Origin: Acinetobacter sp. NIPH 2699
Lineage (GTDB): Bacteria; Pseudomonadota; Gammaproteobacteria; Pseudomonadales; Moraxellaceae
Reading direction: 5' to 3'
DNA length: 64,000 bases
Assembly (NCBI RefSeq): GCF_022549355.1
Contig: NZ_JAKZGL010000003.1
Location: 248,001-312,000, forward strand
Within the stretch, counting starts at the first letter, position 1, and each line of letters starts with the position of its first letter. The notes beneath the pieces were generated by a model that saw only the letters and a list, made by a program, of their open reading frames with translations, had not been told where the DNA came from and ran no database searches. Position numbers and translations under genes: made by a program. Below, piece by piece: positions 1 to 9,173 of this stretch.

Positions 1-687
1 CACAGTAAAACCCCTGGGGATACGGCAGAGTCCGTACTGGCACGCCGAGAATTCCTGCAAGCAGGTTTTTATCAACCCTTACAACAAGCGGTGGTCGAGT
101 TGCTGCAACAGCTAAAGCCAAAGGCTATTTTGGATATTGGCTGTGGCGAAGGATACTACACCAGCGCCATGCAGCGTTATTCGGATTATTGTATTGGGGT
201 GGATATTGCCAAGACCGCAGTACAAAGAGCTGCGAAATTGAATTCTAAGGTGACTTGGGTGGTGGGGACAGGGGCAACCTTGCCTGTGCAAGATCATTCG
301 ATTGATGTCTGTAGCAGTTTATTTAGCCCGATTCCACAACATGAAATCGTGAGAGTCTTGGGTGATCACGGTTATTTGATCGTGGTTACACCTGCGCCTA
401 AACATTTATATGCATTGCGTGAGGCATTGTTTGAGCAGGTCAATTTGCATGAACCACAGAAGTTCATCGAACAACTTGATGCTCAATTTGAATTGAAACA
501 GCAACGAATCGTTGAAACCACAATGCAGTTAGATCAGCCTGCGCTAAATAACTTAATTGCGATGACACCTTACGCTTATAAAGCCAATCCAGAGCGACGG
601 AAAGCACTTGAGCAGCAACAGCAGTTTGCAGTCAGCGCTGCCTTTCAAATTTATCTATTTCAGAAAAACAAACAGCCATCAATTTGA
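1..687 (+). CDS. rlmA: 23S rRNA (guanine-N1)-methyltransferase RlmA, 5' truncated by window edge
   Basis: SAM-dependent methyltransferase that modifies a guanine in a hairpin of 23S rRNA (G745 in E. coli). The frame is open from base 1 with no start in the window, so the N-terminus, including the family's zinc-binding cysteines, lies outside. The visible part begins with the family's conserved link, ARREFLQAGFYQPL, and continues into a Rossmann SAM-binding motif, ILDIGCGEGYYT, then VDIAK and the SPIP region, as in RlmA/RrmA proteins. An ATG-type start inside the gene would give only 198 residues and would cut off the conserved ARREFL segment, so it is not the true start. The gene converges with mrcA and both end at a shared hairpin. 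The methyltransferase call is firm; the exact target base is inferred from the family. Confidence 0.88.
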   Translation, partial: HSKTPGDTAESVLARREFLQAGFYQPLQQAVVELLQQLKPKAILDIGCGEGYYTSAMQRYSDYCIGVDIAKTAVQRAAKLNSKVTWVVGTGATLPVQDHSIDVCSSLFSPIPQHEIVRVLGDHGYLIVVTPAPKHLYALREALFEQVNLHEPQKFIEQLDAQFELKQQRIVETTMQLDQPALNNLIAMTPYAYKANPERRKALEQQQQFAVSAAFQIYLFQKNKQPSI

Positions 688-694
688 TGGCTGT
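661..694 (-). terminator. Intrinsic terminator of mrcA
   Basis: An 11-bp perfect inverted repeat (672-682 and 684-694) overlaps the rlmA stop codon. Read on the minus strand it is followed by a T-rich tract (671 down to 663), which suits termination of mrcA transcripts. The same hairpin may also slow plus-strand transcription, but there is no T-run on that side. Confidence 0.7.
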
Positions 695-712
695 TCGGAT
701 GTTGATGGTCGA

Positions 713-3280
713 TTATTGGATTTGATTAATTAAATTTTCAATCCCATCACGCTCTCTTTGAGAATTTGAACCCATCGTCGGTGGTTGCTTTCTCTCTGGT
801 GTAATGGTGCGTTCACCGCTCGGTGTTGTACCAGACAAGTCTGAAAAATCACTTTCTGCTGAGCGCATCGGTGCGGGTGGTGCAGGGCGGTAAAGTGGGC
901 GTGCCAGTGGAGGCGATGCTCGATATTCTTTACGGTCTTCACTTTGCTGAACTTGTAGTTGATCGTGAGAAATCGGGTCTTTTGCATCTTTATCTAATCG
1001 AACCCATGCAGATGGCGTATCTTTTAAAGCATTGGCCATAAAGTTGGTCCAAATTGGAAGTGCAGCAACGCCGCCATATTCTCTGCGGCCTAACGTACGC
1101 GGTTGATCGAAACCGACCCAAGTTACCGTAACCAATTTACCATTAAAGCCAGCGAACCAAGCATCTTTGGCATCATTGGTGGTTCCTGTTTTTCCGCCTA
1201 AATCATCACGGCCAATTTTAAGTGCCGCGCGACCTGTACCATGTTGAATTACATCACGTAAAATGTTGGCCATGTCATAGGCAGAGCTTGATTTTAAAAT
1301 ACGTTGTGCTTGACGATAATCGCTATTGGTCTGGATTGGTTGTTCCGAATTATTGACAGTTAACTGAGTTTCCGATGCAGCGGTTACATTTTCTAAACTT
1401 TGGTTGGTGATTTCTGTCACCTCGGTGTCATCTGCATTTGTTTGTGGAGCGCTCGCTTTTGCATCGGCGATACATGGAATGCATGCATATTCAGGTTTGG
1501 CACTATAAATGACTTTGCCAGACGCATCTTCAATTCGCTTAATAAAATGGGGTTGGATACGATAACCACCATTTGCGAAAGTTGCATAGCCTGTTGCCAT
1601 CTGTACAGGCAAGACCTGTGGTGTTCCTAATGCAATGGTATAGTTGCGAGGAATCTGATCATCCTGCAAACCAAAATCCATAAACAGTTGACGGGTACGT
1701 TCAATACCAACATTTTGTAGTAATCGTACAGATACAGTATTTCTTGATAGATATAAAGCACGACGTAACGGAATCATGCCAAGAAAACGGCCATCTGCAT
1801 TTCTAGGAGACCATTTTCCAATGGTAATCGGGTTGTCATTCACCATACTGTAAGGGGTCATGCCGCGCTCTAATGCGAGAGCATACACAAAAGGTTTAAT
1901 GGTCGAACCTGGTTGCCTCCACCCTTGAGTGGCACGATTAAATTTCGATTGATAGAAATTATAACCACCGACAATGGCTTCGATCCCGCCATCATTTGGA
2001 TTTAAGGCAATCAGTTGACCTTGTACTTTAGGGACTTGGACTAAAGACCAAACGGTTTTTTCTTTATTGGGACGTAAGCGAATAATATCTTTCACTTTGA
2101 CAATTTGTGAGGCATTGGACGGTGCACCACCGACACTATTGGCATTGCGATAAGGACGAACCCATGACATACCTGACCAATTGACGGTCACTGTTGAGCC
2201 ATCTTGCATGAGCGCATCAAAGGAGTTGTTATTTACTTTAATTACTTGAGCAGGGTAGGTGTTGGCATAAGTCATGAATTGATTGAGGGGTTGATCATGT
2301 GCTTCAGGACCACGCCAACCATGACGACGATCATAGGCTTCTAAACCATCTTGAAGCGCCTGTTCAGCATAACGTTGGCGATGACTATCGATAGTGGTGT
2401 ACACCTTGTAGCCTGAATCAATGGCTTGATTACCAAATTGTTTCACCAATTCTGAGCGCACCATTTCACCTACGTATGGAAATACATTGCTGACAGAGCG
2501 GTCCACCATGTTTAGATTGATCGGTTCTGCGACCGCTTTTTGATATTGAGCTTGATTGATATATCCCAACTGTAACATGCGTCCTAAAATCCAATTACGG
2601 CGTTCAAGTGCGCGTTGTGGGTTGGCAACAGGGTTGTATTTTGAGGGTGCTTTGGGTAAACCAGCAATCATTGCCATTTGTGCAATGCTGAGTTCATTGA
2701 TATTTTTGTTGTAATAGATTTGTGCCGCAGCAGCAATACCATAGGAATTCTTACCCAAGAAGATCTTATTGACATAAGAACTTAGAATTTCCTGTTTGGT
2801 GAGGGTTTGTTCAATTTTTCGAGCCAAAAACACTTCAGTGAGTTTGCGTCTTAAGGTGCGCTCTGGACTTAAATAATAATTCTTCGCCACCTGCATAGTA
2901 ATGGTTGAGCCCCCAGTTTGGACATCAGAACCAGTGACAGATTCGGTTATCGCTCGCCCCAATCCTTTAAAACTAATACCACTATGCTCAAAAAAGGAAG
3001 AATCTTCCGCGGCCAAAAAAGCATGAATAAATGTAGGTGGAATTTGCTCATATTCAACAGGAATGGAAAGTTTGCCACCATATTCTGCAATCAGCTTATT
3101 ATCTGCGGTATAGACCTGCAATGGTTTTAATAGTGGCGCCTTTTTTAATGCGCTCATATCTGGCAGTGATGGTGCGAGATAGAGATACATGCCATAAAAT
3201 CCCATTGGAAGTGAGACTAAGATAATAATAATGATCAAAAAAAATGGGCGAACAATACCAGAACTGGATAGCTTTTTCAT
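713..3280 (-). CDS. mrcA: Penicillin-binding protein 1A (bifunctional glycosyltransferase/transpeptidase)
   Basis: Class A PBP that polymerises lipid II and cross-links peptidoglycan in the periplasm. At 855 residues it has the usual PBP1A length. A single N-terminal membrane anchor spans about residues 11-35. The GT51 glycosyltransferase domain (about 55-230) carries the catalytic EDSSFFEHSG motif (Glu92) and GGSTITMQ. An OB-like insert occupies roughly 290-420. The transpeptidase domain shows the three hallmark motifs: SxxK as GSTIKPF (Ser459, Lys462), SRN at 512-514 and KTGT at 697-700. A Pro-rich tail follows. It is divergent from pilM across a 162-bp spacer, the classical ponA/pilM arrangement of gammaproteobacteria. 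The symbol ponA is equally used. Beta-lactams target this protein class. Confidence 0.97.
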   Translation of the reverse strand: MKKLSSSGIVRPFFLIIIIILVSLPMGFYGMYLYLAPSLPDMSALKKAPLLKPLQVYTADNKLIAEYGGKLSIPVEYEQIPPTFIHAFLAAEDSSFFEHSGISFKGLGRAITESVTGSDVQTGGSTITMQVAKNYYLSPERTLRRKLTEVFLARKIEQTLTKQEILSSYVNKIFLGKNSYGIAAAAQIYYNKNINELSIAQMAMIAGLPKAPSKYNPVANPQRALERRNWILGRMLQLGYINQAQYQKAVAEPINLNMVDRSVSNVFPYVGEMVRSELVKQFGNQAIDSGYKVYTTIDSHRQRYAEQALQDGLEAYDRRHGWRGPEAHDQPLNQFMTYANTYPAQVIKVNNNSFDALMQDGSTVTVNWSGMSWVRPYRNANSVGGAPSNASQIVKVKDIIRLRPNKEKTVWSLVQVPKVQGQLIALNPNDGGIEAIVGGYNFYQSKFNRATQGWRQPGSTIKPFVYALALERGMTPYSMVNDNPITIGKWSPRNADGRFLGMIPLRRALYLSRNTVSVRLLQNVGIERTRQLFMDFGLQDDQIPRNYTIALGTPQVLPVQMATGYATFANGGYRIQPHFIKRIEDASGKVIYSAKPEYACIPCIADAKASAPQTNADDTEVTEITNQSLENVTAASETQLTVNNSEQPIQTNSDYRQAQRILKSSSAYDMANILRDVIQHGTGRAALKIGRDDLGGKTGTTNDAKDAWFAGFNGKLVTVTWVGFDQPRTLGRREYGGVAALPIWTNFMANALKDTPSAWVRLDKDAKDPISHDQLQVQQSEDRKEYRASPPLARPLYRPAPPAPMRSAESDFSDLSGTTPSGERTITPERKQPPTMGSNSQRERDGIENLINQIQ

Positions 3281-3341
3281 AATAAGTAAGTTTTAATAAG
3301 AGCGAATGACAAACTAATTGTGGTCAGTATATCCTTTAGAC

Positions 3342-3375
3342 ATACGGATTGTTAGATGGGTTATTGTATCCGTAT
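3342..3375. promoter_or_regulatory. Inverted repeat in the mrcA/pilM divergent spacer (candidate operator)
   Basis: Perfect 8-bp inverted repeat (ATACGGAT at 3342-3349, ATCCGTAT at 3368-3375) with an 18-nt spacer, centred between the divergent mrcA and pilM genes. There is no T-run, so it is unlikely to be a terminator. A regulator-binding role is inference only. Confidence 0.35.
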
Positions 3376-3442
3376 TAATTAAAGACCAAAACAAATTAGT
3401 GTGTTGTATTTTTGGGGATAAAAAAATAAATAGGAAAATACT

Positions 3443-4501
3443 GTGCTCAGGTTATATCGTAAACCAAATAAGGGGTTAGTGGGTGTCGATATTAGTTCGA
3501 CAACTGTTAAATTATTGGAGCTCTCTGTAAAGAACGGTAGATATTGGGTTGAAAGTTATGCAGTGATGCCATTGCCTGAAAACAGCGTGGTGGAAAAAAG
3601 CATTTTGAACCCAGAGGCGGTAGGTGATGCACTTGAAAGAGTGGTGAACCTCGCCAATCCGCATACCAGCAATGTTGCCATTGCGGTACCGACTTCTATG
3701 GTGATTAATAAAATCATAGAGATGGATGCTGATATGACGGATGAAGAGCGTGAAGTTCAAATTCGTATGGATGCTGAGCAATATATTCCGTTCCCATTAG
3801 ATGAAGTAAGTCTTGATTTTGAAGTTTTACCTGATCGATTGGTTAATCAGAATCGGGTGAACGTCCTTCTCGTTGCTACACGTACAGAGAATGTCGATAC
3901 GCGTGTAGAGGTGCTTGAACTCGCTGGCTTAAACGCAAAAACAGCCGATGTTGAAAGTTATGCGATGGAGCGCGCTTTTAGCGTGTTTTCGGATACCTTG
4001 CCGATGGGCGCAAATACCGTTGGCATCTTAGATATCGGGCACACCATGACCACGTTATCGGTGATGCAAAAGGGTAAAATCATCTATACACGTGAACAAG
4101 TCTTTGGGGGGCGACAGCTGACTCAAGATGTTCAAAGTCGTTATGGCCTGTCATTTGAAGAAGCTGGACGTGCCAAAAAAGAAAGAACACTTCCAGACGA
4201 TTATGACATCGAGGTGCTTGAGCCGTTCTTGGATGCTGTGGTGCAACAAGCTGCACGCTCGCTGCAATTCTTTTTTTCATCCTCTCAATTCAACGAGATT
4301 GATCATATTTTGCTGGCTGGGGGGAATGCCAATATTCCAGGTCTAGCCAAGTTATTACAACAAAAATTGGGTTACCGAGTAACGATTGCCAATCCATTTC
4401 TACAAATGGGTTTTTCTCCACAAATCGATATTAAAAAAATTGAAAATGATGCTTCCTCATTGATGGTTGCATGTGGTTTGGCATTGAGGAGTTTTGATTA
4501 A
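3443..4501 (+). CDS. pilM: Type IV pilus assembly protein PilM (actin-like ATPase)
   Basis: Cytoplasmic actin-fold protein of the type IV pilus alignment complex. It binds the short cytoplasmic tail of PilN and couples the inner-membrane PilNOP ring to the motor. The start is GTG at 3443, giving 352 residues, the family length. The N-terminal strand GLVGVDISSTTVKLLEL and the second nucleotide-binding signature GILDIGHTMTTLSV (about residue 195) match the FtsA/PilM family. The C-terminal LLAGGNANIPGL segment is the third nucleotide-binding element. It is the first gene of pilMNOPQ and its stop overlaps the pilN start (TAATG). In Acinetobacter relatives the cluster is needed for twitching and DNA uptake. 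Confidence 0.97.
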   Translation: MLRLYRKPNKGLVGVDISSTTVKLLELSVKNGRYWVESYAVMPLPENSVVEKSILNPEAVGDALERVVNLANPHTSNVAIAVPTSMVINKIIEMDADMTDEEREVQIRMDAEQYIPFPLDEVSLDFEVLPDRLVNQNRVNVLLVATRTENVDTRVEVLELAGLNAKTADVESYAMERAFSVFSDTLPMGANTVGILDIGHTMTTLSVMQKGKIIYTREQVFGGRQLTQDVQSRYGLSFEEAGRAKKERTLPDDYDIEVLEPFLDAVVQQAARSLQFFFSSSQFNEIDHILLAGGNANIPGLAKLLQQKLGYRVTIANPFLQMGFSPQIDIKKIENDASSLMVACGLALRSFD

Positions 4502-5145
4502 TGGCAAAGATTAACTTACTCCCTTGGCGCGATGAGCTAAGAGAACAAAGAAAGAAACAATTTGTCGCATTTTGTGTTGGGGTGGCTGCATTAGGAATTG
4601 CATCTGTATTTACAGCTTGGATGTATTTTGATCATAAGTTGAATGATCAGGAACAAGCCAATCAGTTTATTGTCAGTACCAATCAAAACTTGGATGTACA
4701 GCTCAAGTCTTTAGAAGGTTTGCAAGAACGTCGTAATGCCATTATTGAACGAATGAAGTTGATTCAGGGCTTACAAGGGCAACGTCCAGTGATTGTACGT
4801 TTAGTTGATGAGCTGGTTCGTGTGACACCACCCACAATGTACATCACCAAATTTACACGGACAGGCGATAAATTCAGCATTGAAGGCAAGGCAGAAAGCC
4901 CAAATACCGTTGCTGAGTTATTGCGTAATTTAGAAGCATCTCCTTGGTATCGCAATGCCTTCATGAATTCATTCTTGGCAGCAGAAGAGAAAAAAAATCA
5001 AACAGCCAGCTCTTTGGTTCCTCGTGTAGAAGAGAATTATGGAAGTTTTGTGGTCACTGTCGACTTGGGTGAAATCGGTACAGCAGTTGGAGCAGACCCA
5101 GCTTCAGAGACAGCAGCATCAGGAACAGTGGGGGTGGCACAATGA
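4501..5145 (+). CDS. pilN: Type IV pilus inner-membrane protein PilN
   Basis: Bitopic inner-membrane protein of the alignment complex. The N-terminus MAKINLLPWR contains the conserved INLLPWR motif that docks into PilM. A transmembrane helix (about 24-43) follows, then a coiled-coil periplasmic stretch and a ferredoxin-like domain that pairs with PilO. Length is 214 residues. The C-terminal tail rich in Ala, Ser and Gly (after about residue 195) is probably disordered. Start and stop overlap pilM and pilO, so translation is likely coupled. Confidence 0.96.
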   Translation: MAKINLLPWRDELREQRKKQFVAFCVGVAALGIASVFTAWMYFDHKLNDQEQANQFIVSTNQNLDVQLKSLEGLQERRNAIIERMKLIQGLQGQRPVIVRLVDELVRVTPPTMYITKFTRTGDKFSIEGKAESPNTVAELLRNLEASPWYRNAFMNSFLAAEEKKNQTASSLVPRVEENYGSFVVTVDLGEIGTAVGADPASETAASGTVGVAQ

Positions 5146-5852
5146 GTCAAGATGAATTAAATGATCTCAATCAAGACAGTGTTGCTGTAAAGAAGAAAAA
5201 AATGACAGTAGAGCAATTCTTCCAACAATTTAATACCTTGGATATGAATAACTATGGCAGTTGGCCTCTCTCTGTCAAAGTCACCTGTTGGATTTTTATT
5301 CTTTTAGCTGTCGCAGCACTAGGCTATTTTGTGGTGGTTCAGAAGCAATTGGAAACCATTGCTAATGCACAAGCACGAGAGCAAAGCTTGTTGAATGAGT
5401 TTAAAGAAAAAGAATCTAAATTACGTAATTTGCAGCAGTACCAAACGCAATTGCAAGAGATGGAAGCGAATTTTAATCAGCAATTAGAGCAACTGCCGAA
5501 AGAAACTGAAATTCCAAGTTTGGTTGAGGATATGAACTTAACAGGCGTAAATTCAGGTCTGAAGTTTAAAAATATCCGTTTAGAAAAAGAAATTAAACAA
5601 GAGTTCTTTATTGAGCAGCCGATCAGTATGGAAGCAACGGGTGATTATCATGCCTTTGGTGCTTTTGCGACTGGGATTGCAGCGTTACCACGCATTGTCA
5701 CTTTGCATGATTTTACGGTTGAAGCAAAAGCCGATACTCAGAAAAAATCTGATATTCCTGTGGTGAGTTATACGGTGAAAGCCAAAACGTATCGTTATGT
5801 TGGTGTTGATGATCAGGTTGCTAATGCACCTGCTCAAGGAGGACAGCGCTAA
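5142..5852 (+). CDS. pilO: Type IV pilus inner-membrane protein PilO
   Basis: Partner of PilN in the periplasmic ring that links the inner-membrane platform to the secretin. A cytoplasmic N-terminus of about 45 residues, rich in Asp and Lys, precedes one transmembrane helix (about 47-67). Next come a coiled coil (about 70-125, with many Gln, Glu and Leu) and the PilO ferredoxin-like core. Length is 236 residues. The ATG overlaps the pilN stop (ATGA at 5142-5145), and the stop overlaps pilP. Confidence 0.96.
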   Translation: MSQDELNDLNQDSVAVKKKKMTVEQFFQQFNTLDMNNYGSWPLSVKVTCWIFILLAVAALGYFVVVQKQLETIANAQAREQSLLNEFKEKESKLRNLQQYQTQLQEMEANFNQQLEQLPKETEIPSLVEDMNLTGVNSGLKFKNIRLEKEIKQEFFIEQPISMEATGDYHAFGAFATGIAALPRIVTLHDFTVEAKADTQKKSDIPVVSYTVKAKTYRYVGVDDQVANAPAQGGQR

Positions 5853-6379
5853 TGAATCATTATAAGTTAATACTGGGTTTGTTTATTGGTTTGGGGTTGG
5901 TGGGTTGTGATTCTCGTATTGATGCGGTGAGTCAAAAAATGGCGGAAATTCGTAATCAACCACCGTTGCCAATTGAGCCTGCACCTGTATTTACGCCAGT
6001 GCCTTTATTTAACTATTCAGCACATCAGTTAAAGAGCCCTTTTATGCCAAGCTCTTTGGCAGCTGAATTGAAAATTATGGCGGGTAAGCGTGTTTATCCA
6101 AACTTTAATCGTCAACCTCAGCCTTTAGAAAGCTATGCGTTGGAATCCCTGAATATGAAAGGAAGCATGCGTGGTCGAGTAAATGAGACCATTGCATTAA
6201 TCCAAACACCTGATGGGCAGATTGAGCGTGTACAAGTCGGCAGTTATTTGGGGATGAATCAAGGGCGCATTATTAAAATTAGCCCGACTCAGATCGACTT
6301 GGTTGAAATTGTACCTGATGGGCGAGAAGGTTATGTTGAAAGACCGAGAACACTCGTTTTAATTGGACCAGCGCCGTAA
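5852..6379 (+). CDS. pilP: Type IV pilus lipoprotein PilP
   Basis: Inner-membrane lipoprotein that joins PilNO to the PilQ secretin. The signal peptide ends in a lipobox with Cys19 (LGLVGC). A Pro-rich linker (about 35-60) precedes the small beta-sandwich domain (about 95-175) that contacts the N-domains of PilQ. Length is 175 residues, normal for the family. The start overlaps the pilO stop (TAATG). The segment MKGSMRGRVNETIALIQTP is typical of the PilP fold. Confidence 0.95.
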   Translation: MNHYKLILGLFIGLGLVGCDSRIDAVSQKMAEIRNQPPLPIEPAPVFTPVPLFNYSAHQLKSPFMPSSLAAELKIMAGKRVYPNFNRQPQPLESYALESLNMKGSMRGRVNETIALIQTPDGQIERVQVGSYLGMNQGRIIKISPTQIDLVEIVPDGREGYVERPRTLVLIGPAP

Positions 6380-6395
6380 GATTAAGGGAATAACA

Positions 6396-8573
6396 ATGAA
6401 AAAACAGTTTAAAGATTCTTTATTTGGGGAAGCGAAGACCATGAATCATGCATTCCGTCAATTTTCTATGGGTGCTGTCGCTATTGCAGTGATGCAGGTT
6501 GCATCGGCACAAGTCAGTATGACCAATATTGTGCCAATGAGCTTGGCTGATCAGGGAACTGAAATCCGTGTCATGTTTAATGGTTTGCCACCACAACCAC
6601 AGGCTTATCAGCTTGAGCAACCTTCACGCTTGATTTTAGATTTTGATAAAGCGCAGCAGTCTTTGAAACAGACATCGATTCCTGTATCGACCAATGAGGC
6701 CAGTTCCGTCGACGTTGCCGCGGATGATCAGCGTTCTCGTGTGATCGTCAATTTGAAAGATGCAGGGGCGTTTACAACACGTGTTGAAGGCAATACTTTT
6801 GTTTTAAAAATTAATTCGGCACGTCCAGCGGCTGCAAATACTGCACCTGTTGCGGTTCGTCAAGTACAACAAGGTGTTTCAAATATAGGCTTTCAACGTG
6901 GAAAACAAGGTGAAGGCTTGGTTGTGATTGATTTATTAGGGAGTAATACCCCAGTCGATGTACAACAACAAGGCAGTAAAATCGTGGTGCGAACCATGGG
7001 CAATAAGATTCCAACCCATCTCGCACGTCGCTTAAACACCAATGATTTTGCCACACCTGTTGCCAGTGTTGATGCATATAACGATAAAGGTAATGGGGTG
7101 ATCACCATCCAGTCTGCGGGTAGCTATGAATATATGGCCTATCAAGCAGAGAATAAGCTCACGATTAGCCTAAAACGTCCTGAAGATAAGTCACCATTAA
7201 GAGCAAAATCAGAAACCTATACAGGCAATAAGATTTCTTTGGATTTCCAAGATATCGAAGTGCGTCGCGTATTACAGTTACTTGCTGATTTCACCAATAT
7301 TAATATGGTCGCTGCGGATACGGTACAGGGAAATATTACCTTGCGTTTGAAAGATGTTCCTTGGGACCAAGCACTCGATATTGTGTTGAAAACCAAAAAT
7401 TTGGATAAACGCCGTAATGGCAATGTGATTTGGATTGCACCTGTTACAGAGCTGATCAAAGCCGAAGAAGAGGAAGCAAAAGCGATTGCGCAAAGTGTAA
7501 AGCTTGCACCGATTCAATCAGAATATATTAAACTCAGTTATGCTAAAGCTGCCGATATTTTAAAGTTAATTGAAGATTCTCGTGATAGTAAGGGTGGTGT
7601 ATCAAACCGCACTGCGAATTCAGATTCACTGGCTTTGGAAAGTTTGCTGAGTTCTCGTGGTAGTGCGGTCGCAGATGTGCGTACCAATACCTTGATTGTT
7701 AATGATACTGCACTGAATATTGACAAGATTCGTAAGATGGTTGATTTGTTGGATGTATCCGTCAAACAAGTCATGATCGAAGCGCGTATTGTGAGAGCGA
7801 GTACCGACTTTACCCGAGAGATGGGGGTGAAGTGGGGGATCTTGTCACAAGGTGTTACTCGAAATAATGATTTGTTGGTGGGCGGAAGTGATACCACCCT
7901 GTGGAATTTGAGAGAGCCGAAAAAAGATAGCGACACAGGTGGTTGGAAATACGAGATCGAACGTCCAGACAACTTAAACGTAGATTTAGGTGCGACCACT
8001 GCTGGTGCAAGTCGTATCGCTTTTGGTTTGATTAGCCTCTCTGACTTTATGCTGGATCTAGAGCTTTCAGCTGTGCAAGCAGATGGTTATGGTGAAGTGA
8101 TTTCGACACCGAAAGTGATGACTGCGGATAAGCAACCAGCAAAAATTGAATCAGGGACAAAAATTCCTTATTCATCTTCGACGGGTGCTGGTGCCAATGC
8201 TGTACCGAAAACAGAATTTATTGATGCGACATTGAGCTTAGATGTGACACCGAGTATTACCCCTGAAGGTAAGGTGATGATGAAGCTCAATATCACTAAA
8301 GATGCGCCAAGTAATCCAACACCGACAGGTCAATTGACAATTAGCAAGAATTCAATTGATACCAATGTCTTGGTGGATAACGGTGAAACTGTTGTTCTTG
8401 GTGGAATTTTTGAACAAGAGAACATTAGTTCACAAATCAAAGTTCCATTCTTGGGGGATTTGCCCTATGTTGGCCGGCTTTTCCGTCGTGATTTGAAATC
8501 GGACAATAAACGTGAACTGCTTATTTTTGTGACGCCGAGAATTGTTAATGACACTTTGACGAGAAATCATTAA
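6396..8573 (+). CDS. pilQ: Type IV pilus secretin PilQ
   Basis: Outer-membrane secretin through which the pilus passes and through which DNA is taken up in competent relatives. I chose the ATG at 6396 (725 residues), preceded by AAGGGA. A further in-frame ATG at 6441, also behind a purine-rich site (GGGGA), would start MNHAFRQF and give a cleaner signal peptide ending near ASAQ. The longer frame back to 6363 overlaps pilP and is less likely. Domain order: AMIN domains (about 40-260), a secretin N-terminal STN domain (about 285-355, around SLDFQDIEVRRVL), an N1/NolW domain, and the C-terminal secretin beta-barrel with VLGGIFEQ and ending RELLIFVTPRIV. It is the last pil gene before aroK. Confidence 0.96.
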   Translation: MKKQFKDSLFGEAKTMNHAFRQFSMGAVAIAVMQVASAQVSMTNIVPMSLADQGTEIRVMFNGLPPQPQAYQLEQPSRLILDFDKAQQSLKQTSIPVSTNEASSVDVAADDQRSRVIVNLKDAGAFTTRVEGNTFVLKINSARPAAANTAPVAVRQVQQGVSNIGFQRGKQGEGLVVIDLLGSNTPVDVQQQGSKIVVRTMGNKIPTHLARRLNTNDFATPVASVDAYNDKGNGVITIQSAGSYEYMAYQAENKLTISLKRPEDKSPLRAKSETYTGNKISLDFQDIEVRRVLQLLADFTNINMVAADTVQGNITLRLKDVPWDQALDIVLKTKNLDKRRNGNVIWIAPVTELIKAEEEEAKAIAQSVKLAPIQSEYIKLSYAKAADILKLIEDSRDSKGGVSNRTANSDSLALESLLSSRGSAVADVRTNTLIVNDTALNIDKIRKMVDLLDVSVKQVMIEARIVRASTDFTREMGVKWGILSQGVTRNNDLLVGGSDTTLWNLREPKKDSDTGGWKYEIERPDNLNVDLGATTAGASRIAFGLISLSDFMLDLELSAVQADGYGEVISTPKVMTADKQPAKIESGTKIPYSSSTGAGANAVPKTEFIDATLSLDVTPSITPEGKVMMKLNITKDAPSNPTPTGQLTISKNSIDTNVLVDNGETVVLGGIFEQENISSQIKVPFLGDLPYVGRLFRRDLKSDNKRELLIFVTPRIVNDTLTRNH

Positions 8574-8610
8574 TATATTTTCAATAATTGCAATTAATAT
8601 AGGTGGCGCA

Positions 8611-9144
8611 TTGCCAAGCAAAGCGTTTGAAACCCTACCAAATATTTATTTGGTAGGGCCAATGGGGGCAGGAAAAACAACGGTTGGTCGACATTTAGCA
8701 GAGCTGTTAGGGCGTGATTTTATTGATAGTGATCATGAGATCGAACGCAAGACAGGCGCGACCATCCCATGGATATTCGAAAAAGAAGGTGAAGTGGGAT
8801 TTCGTTTACGCGAAACCAATGTCTTGAACGACTTAACCACCCGTTCTGCACTTGTCCTTGCAACAGGCGGTGGTGTTGTAACACAACCGAGCAATCGAGA
8901 ATTTTTAAAACAACGTGGTATTGTTGTTTATCTATATACGCCTGTAGAACTTCAACTACAGCGAACCTATCGCGATAAAAATCGTCCATTATTACAAGTA
9001 GACAATCCCGAACAGAAACTGCAAGATTTATTGGCCTTGCGAGATCCTTTGTATCGTGAGGTTGCAGACTATATAATCGAGACCAATCAAGGTGCAGCAA
9101 GAGATTTAGCGCAGCGGATTCTACAGGTTATTCTATCTAAATAA
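8611..9144 (+). CDS. aroK: Shikimate kinase AroK
   Basis: Phosphorylates shikimate with ATP in the pathway to chorismate and aromatic amino acids. The start appears to be TTG at 8611, with AGGTGG about 5 bases upstream. No ATG fits, and the protein is already at family length (177 residues). The Walker A loop GPMGAGKTT lies at about 16-24, the shikimate-binding DSDHEIE follows, and ATGGGVV is the substrate-binding Gly-rich segment. The lid RDKNRPLL is also present. It follows pilQ by 37 bases and precedes aroB, the usual gammaproteobacterial order. Confidence 0.95.
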   Translation: MPSKAFETLPNIYLVGPMGAGKTTVGRHLAELLGRDFIDSDHEIERKTGATIPWIFEKEGEVGFRLRETNVLNDLTTRSALVLATGGGVVTQPSNREFLKQRGIVVYLYTPVELQLQRTYRDKNRPLLQVDNPEQKLQDLLALRDPLYREVADYIIETNQGAARDLAQRILQVILSK

Positions 9145-9173
9145 ATTAAGTGATTCTCTAGTTGGTTTTAATT

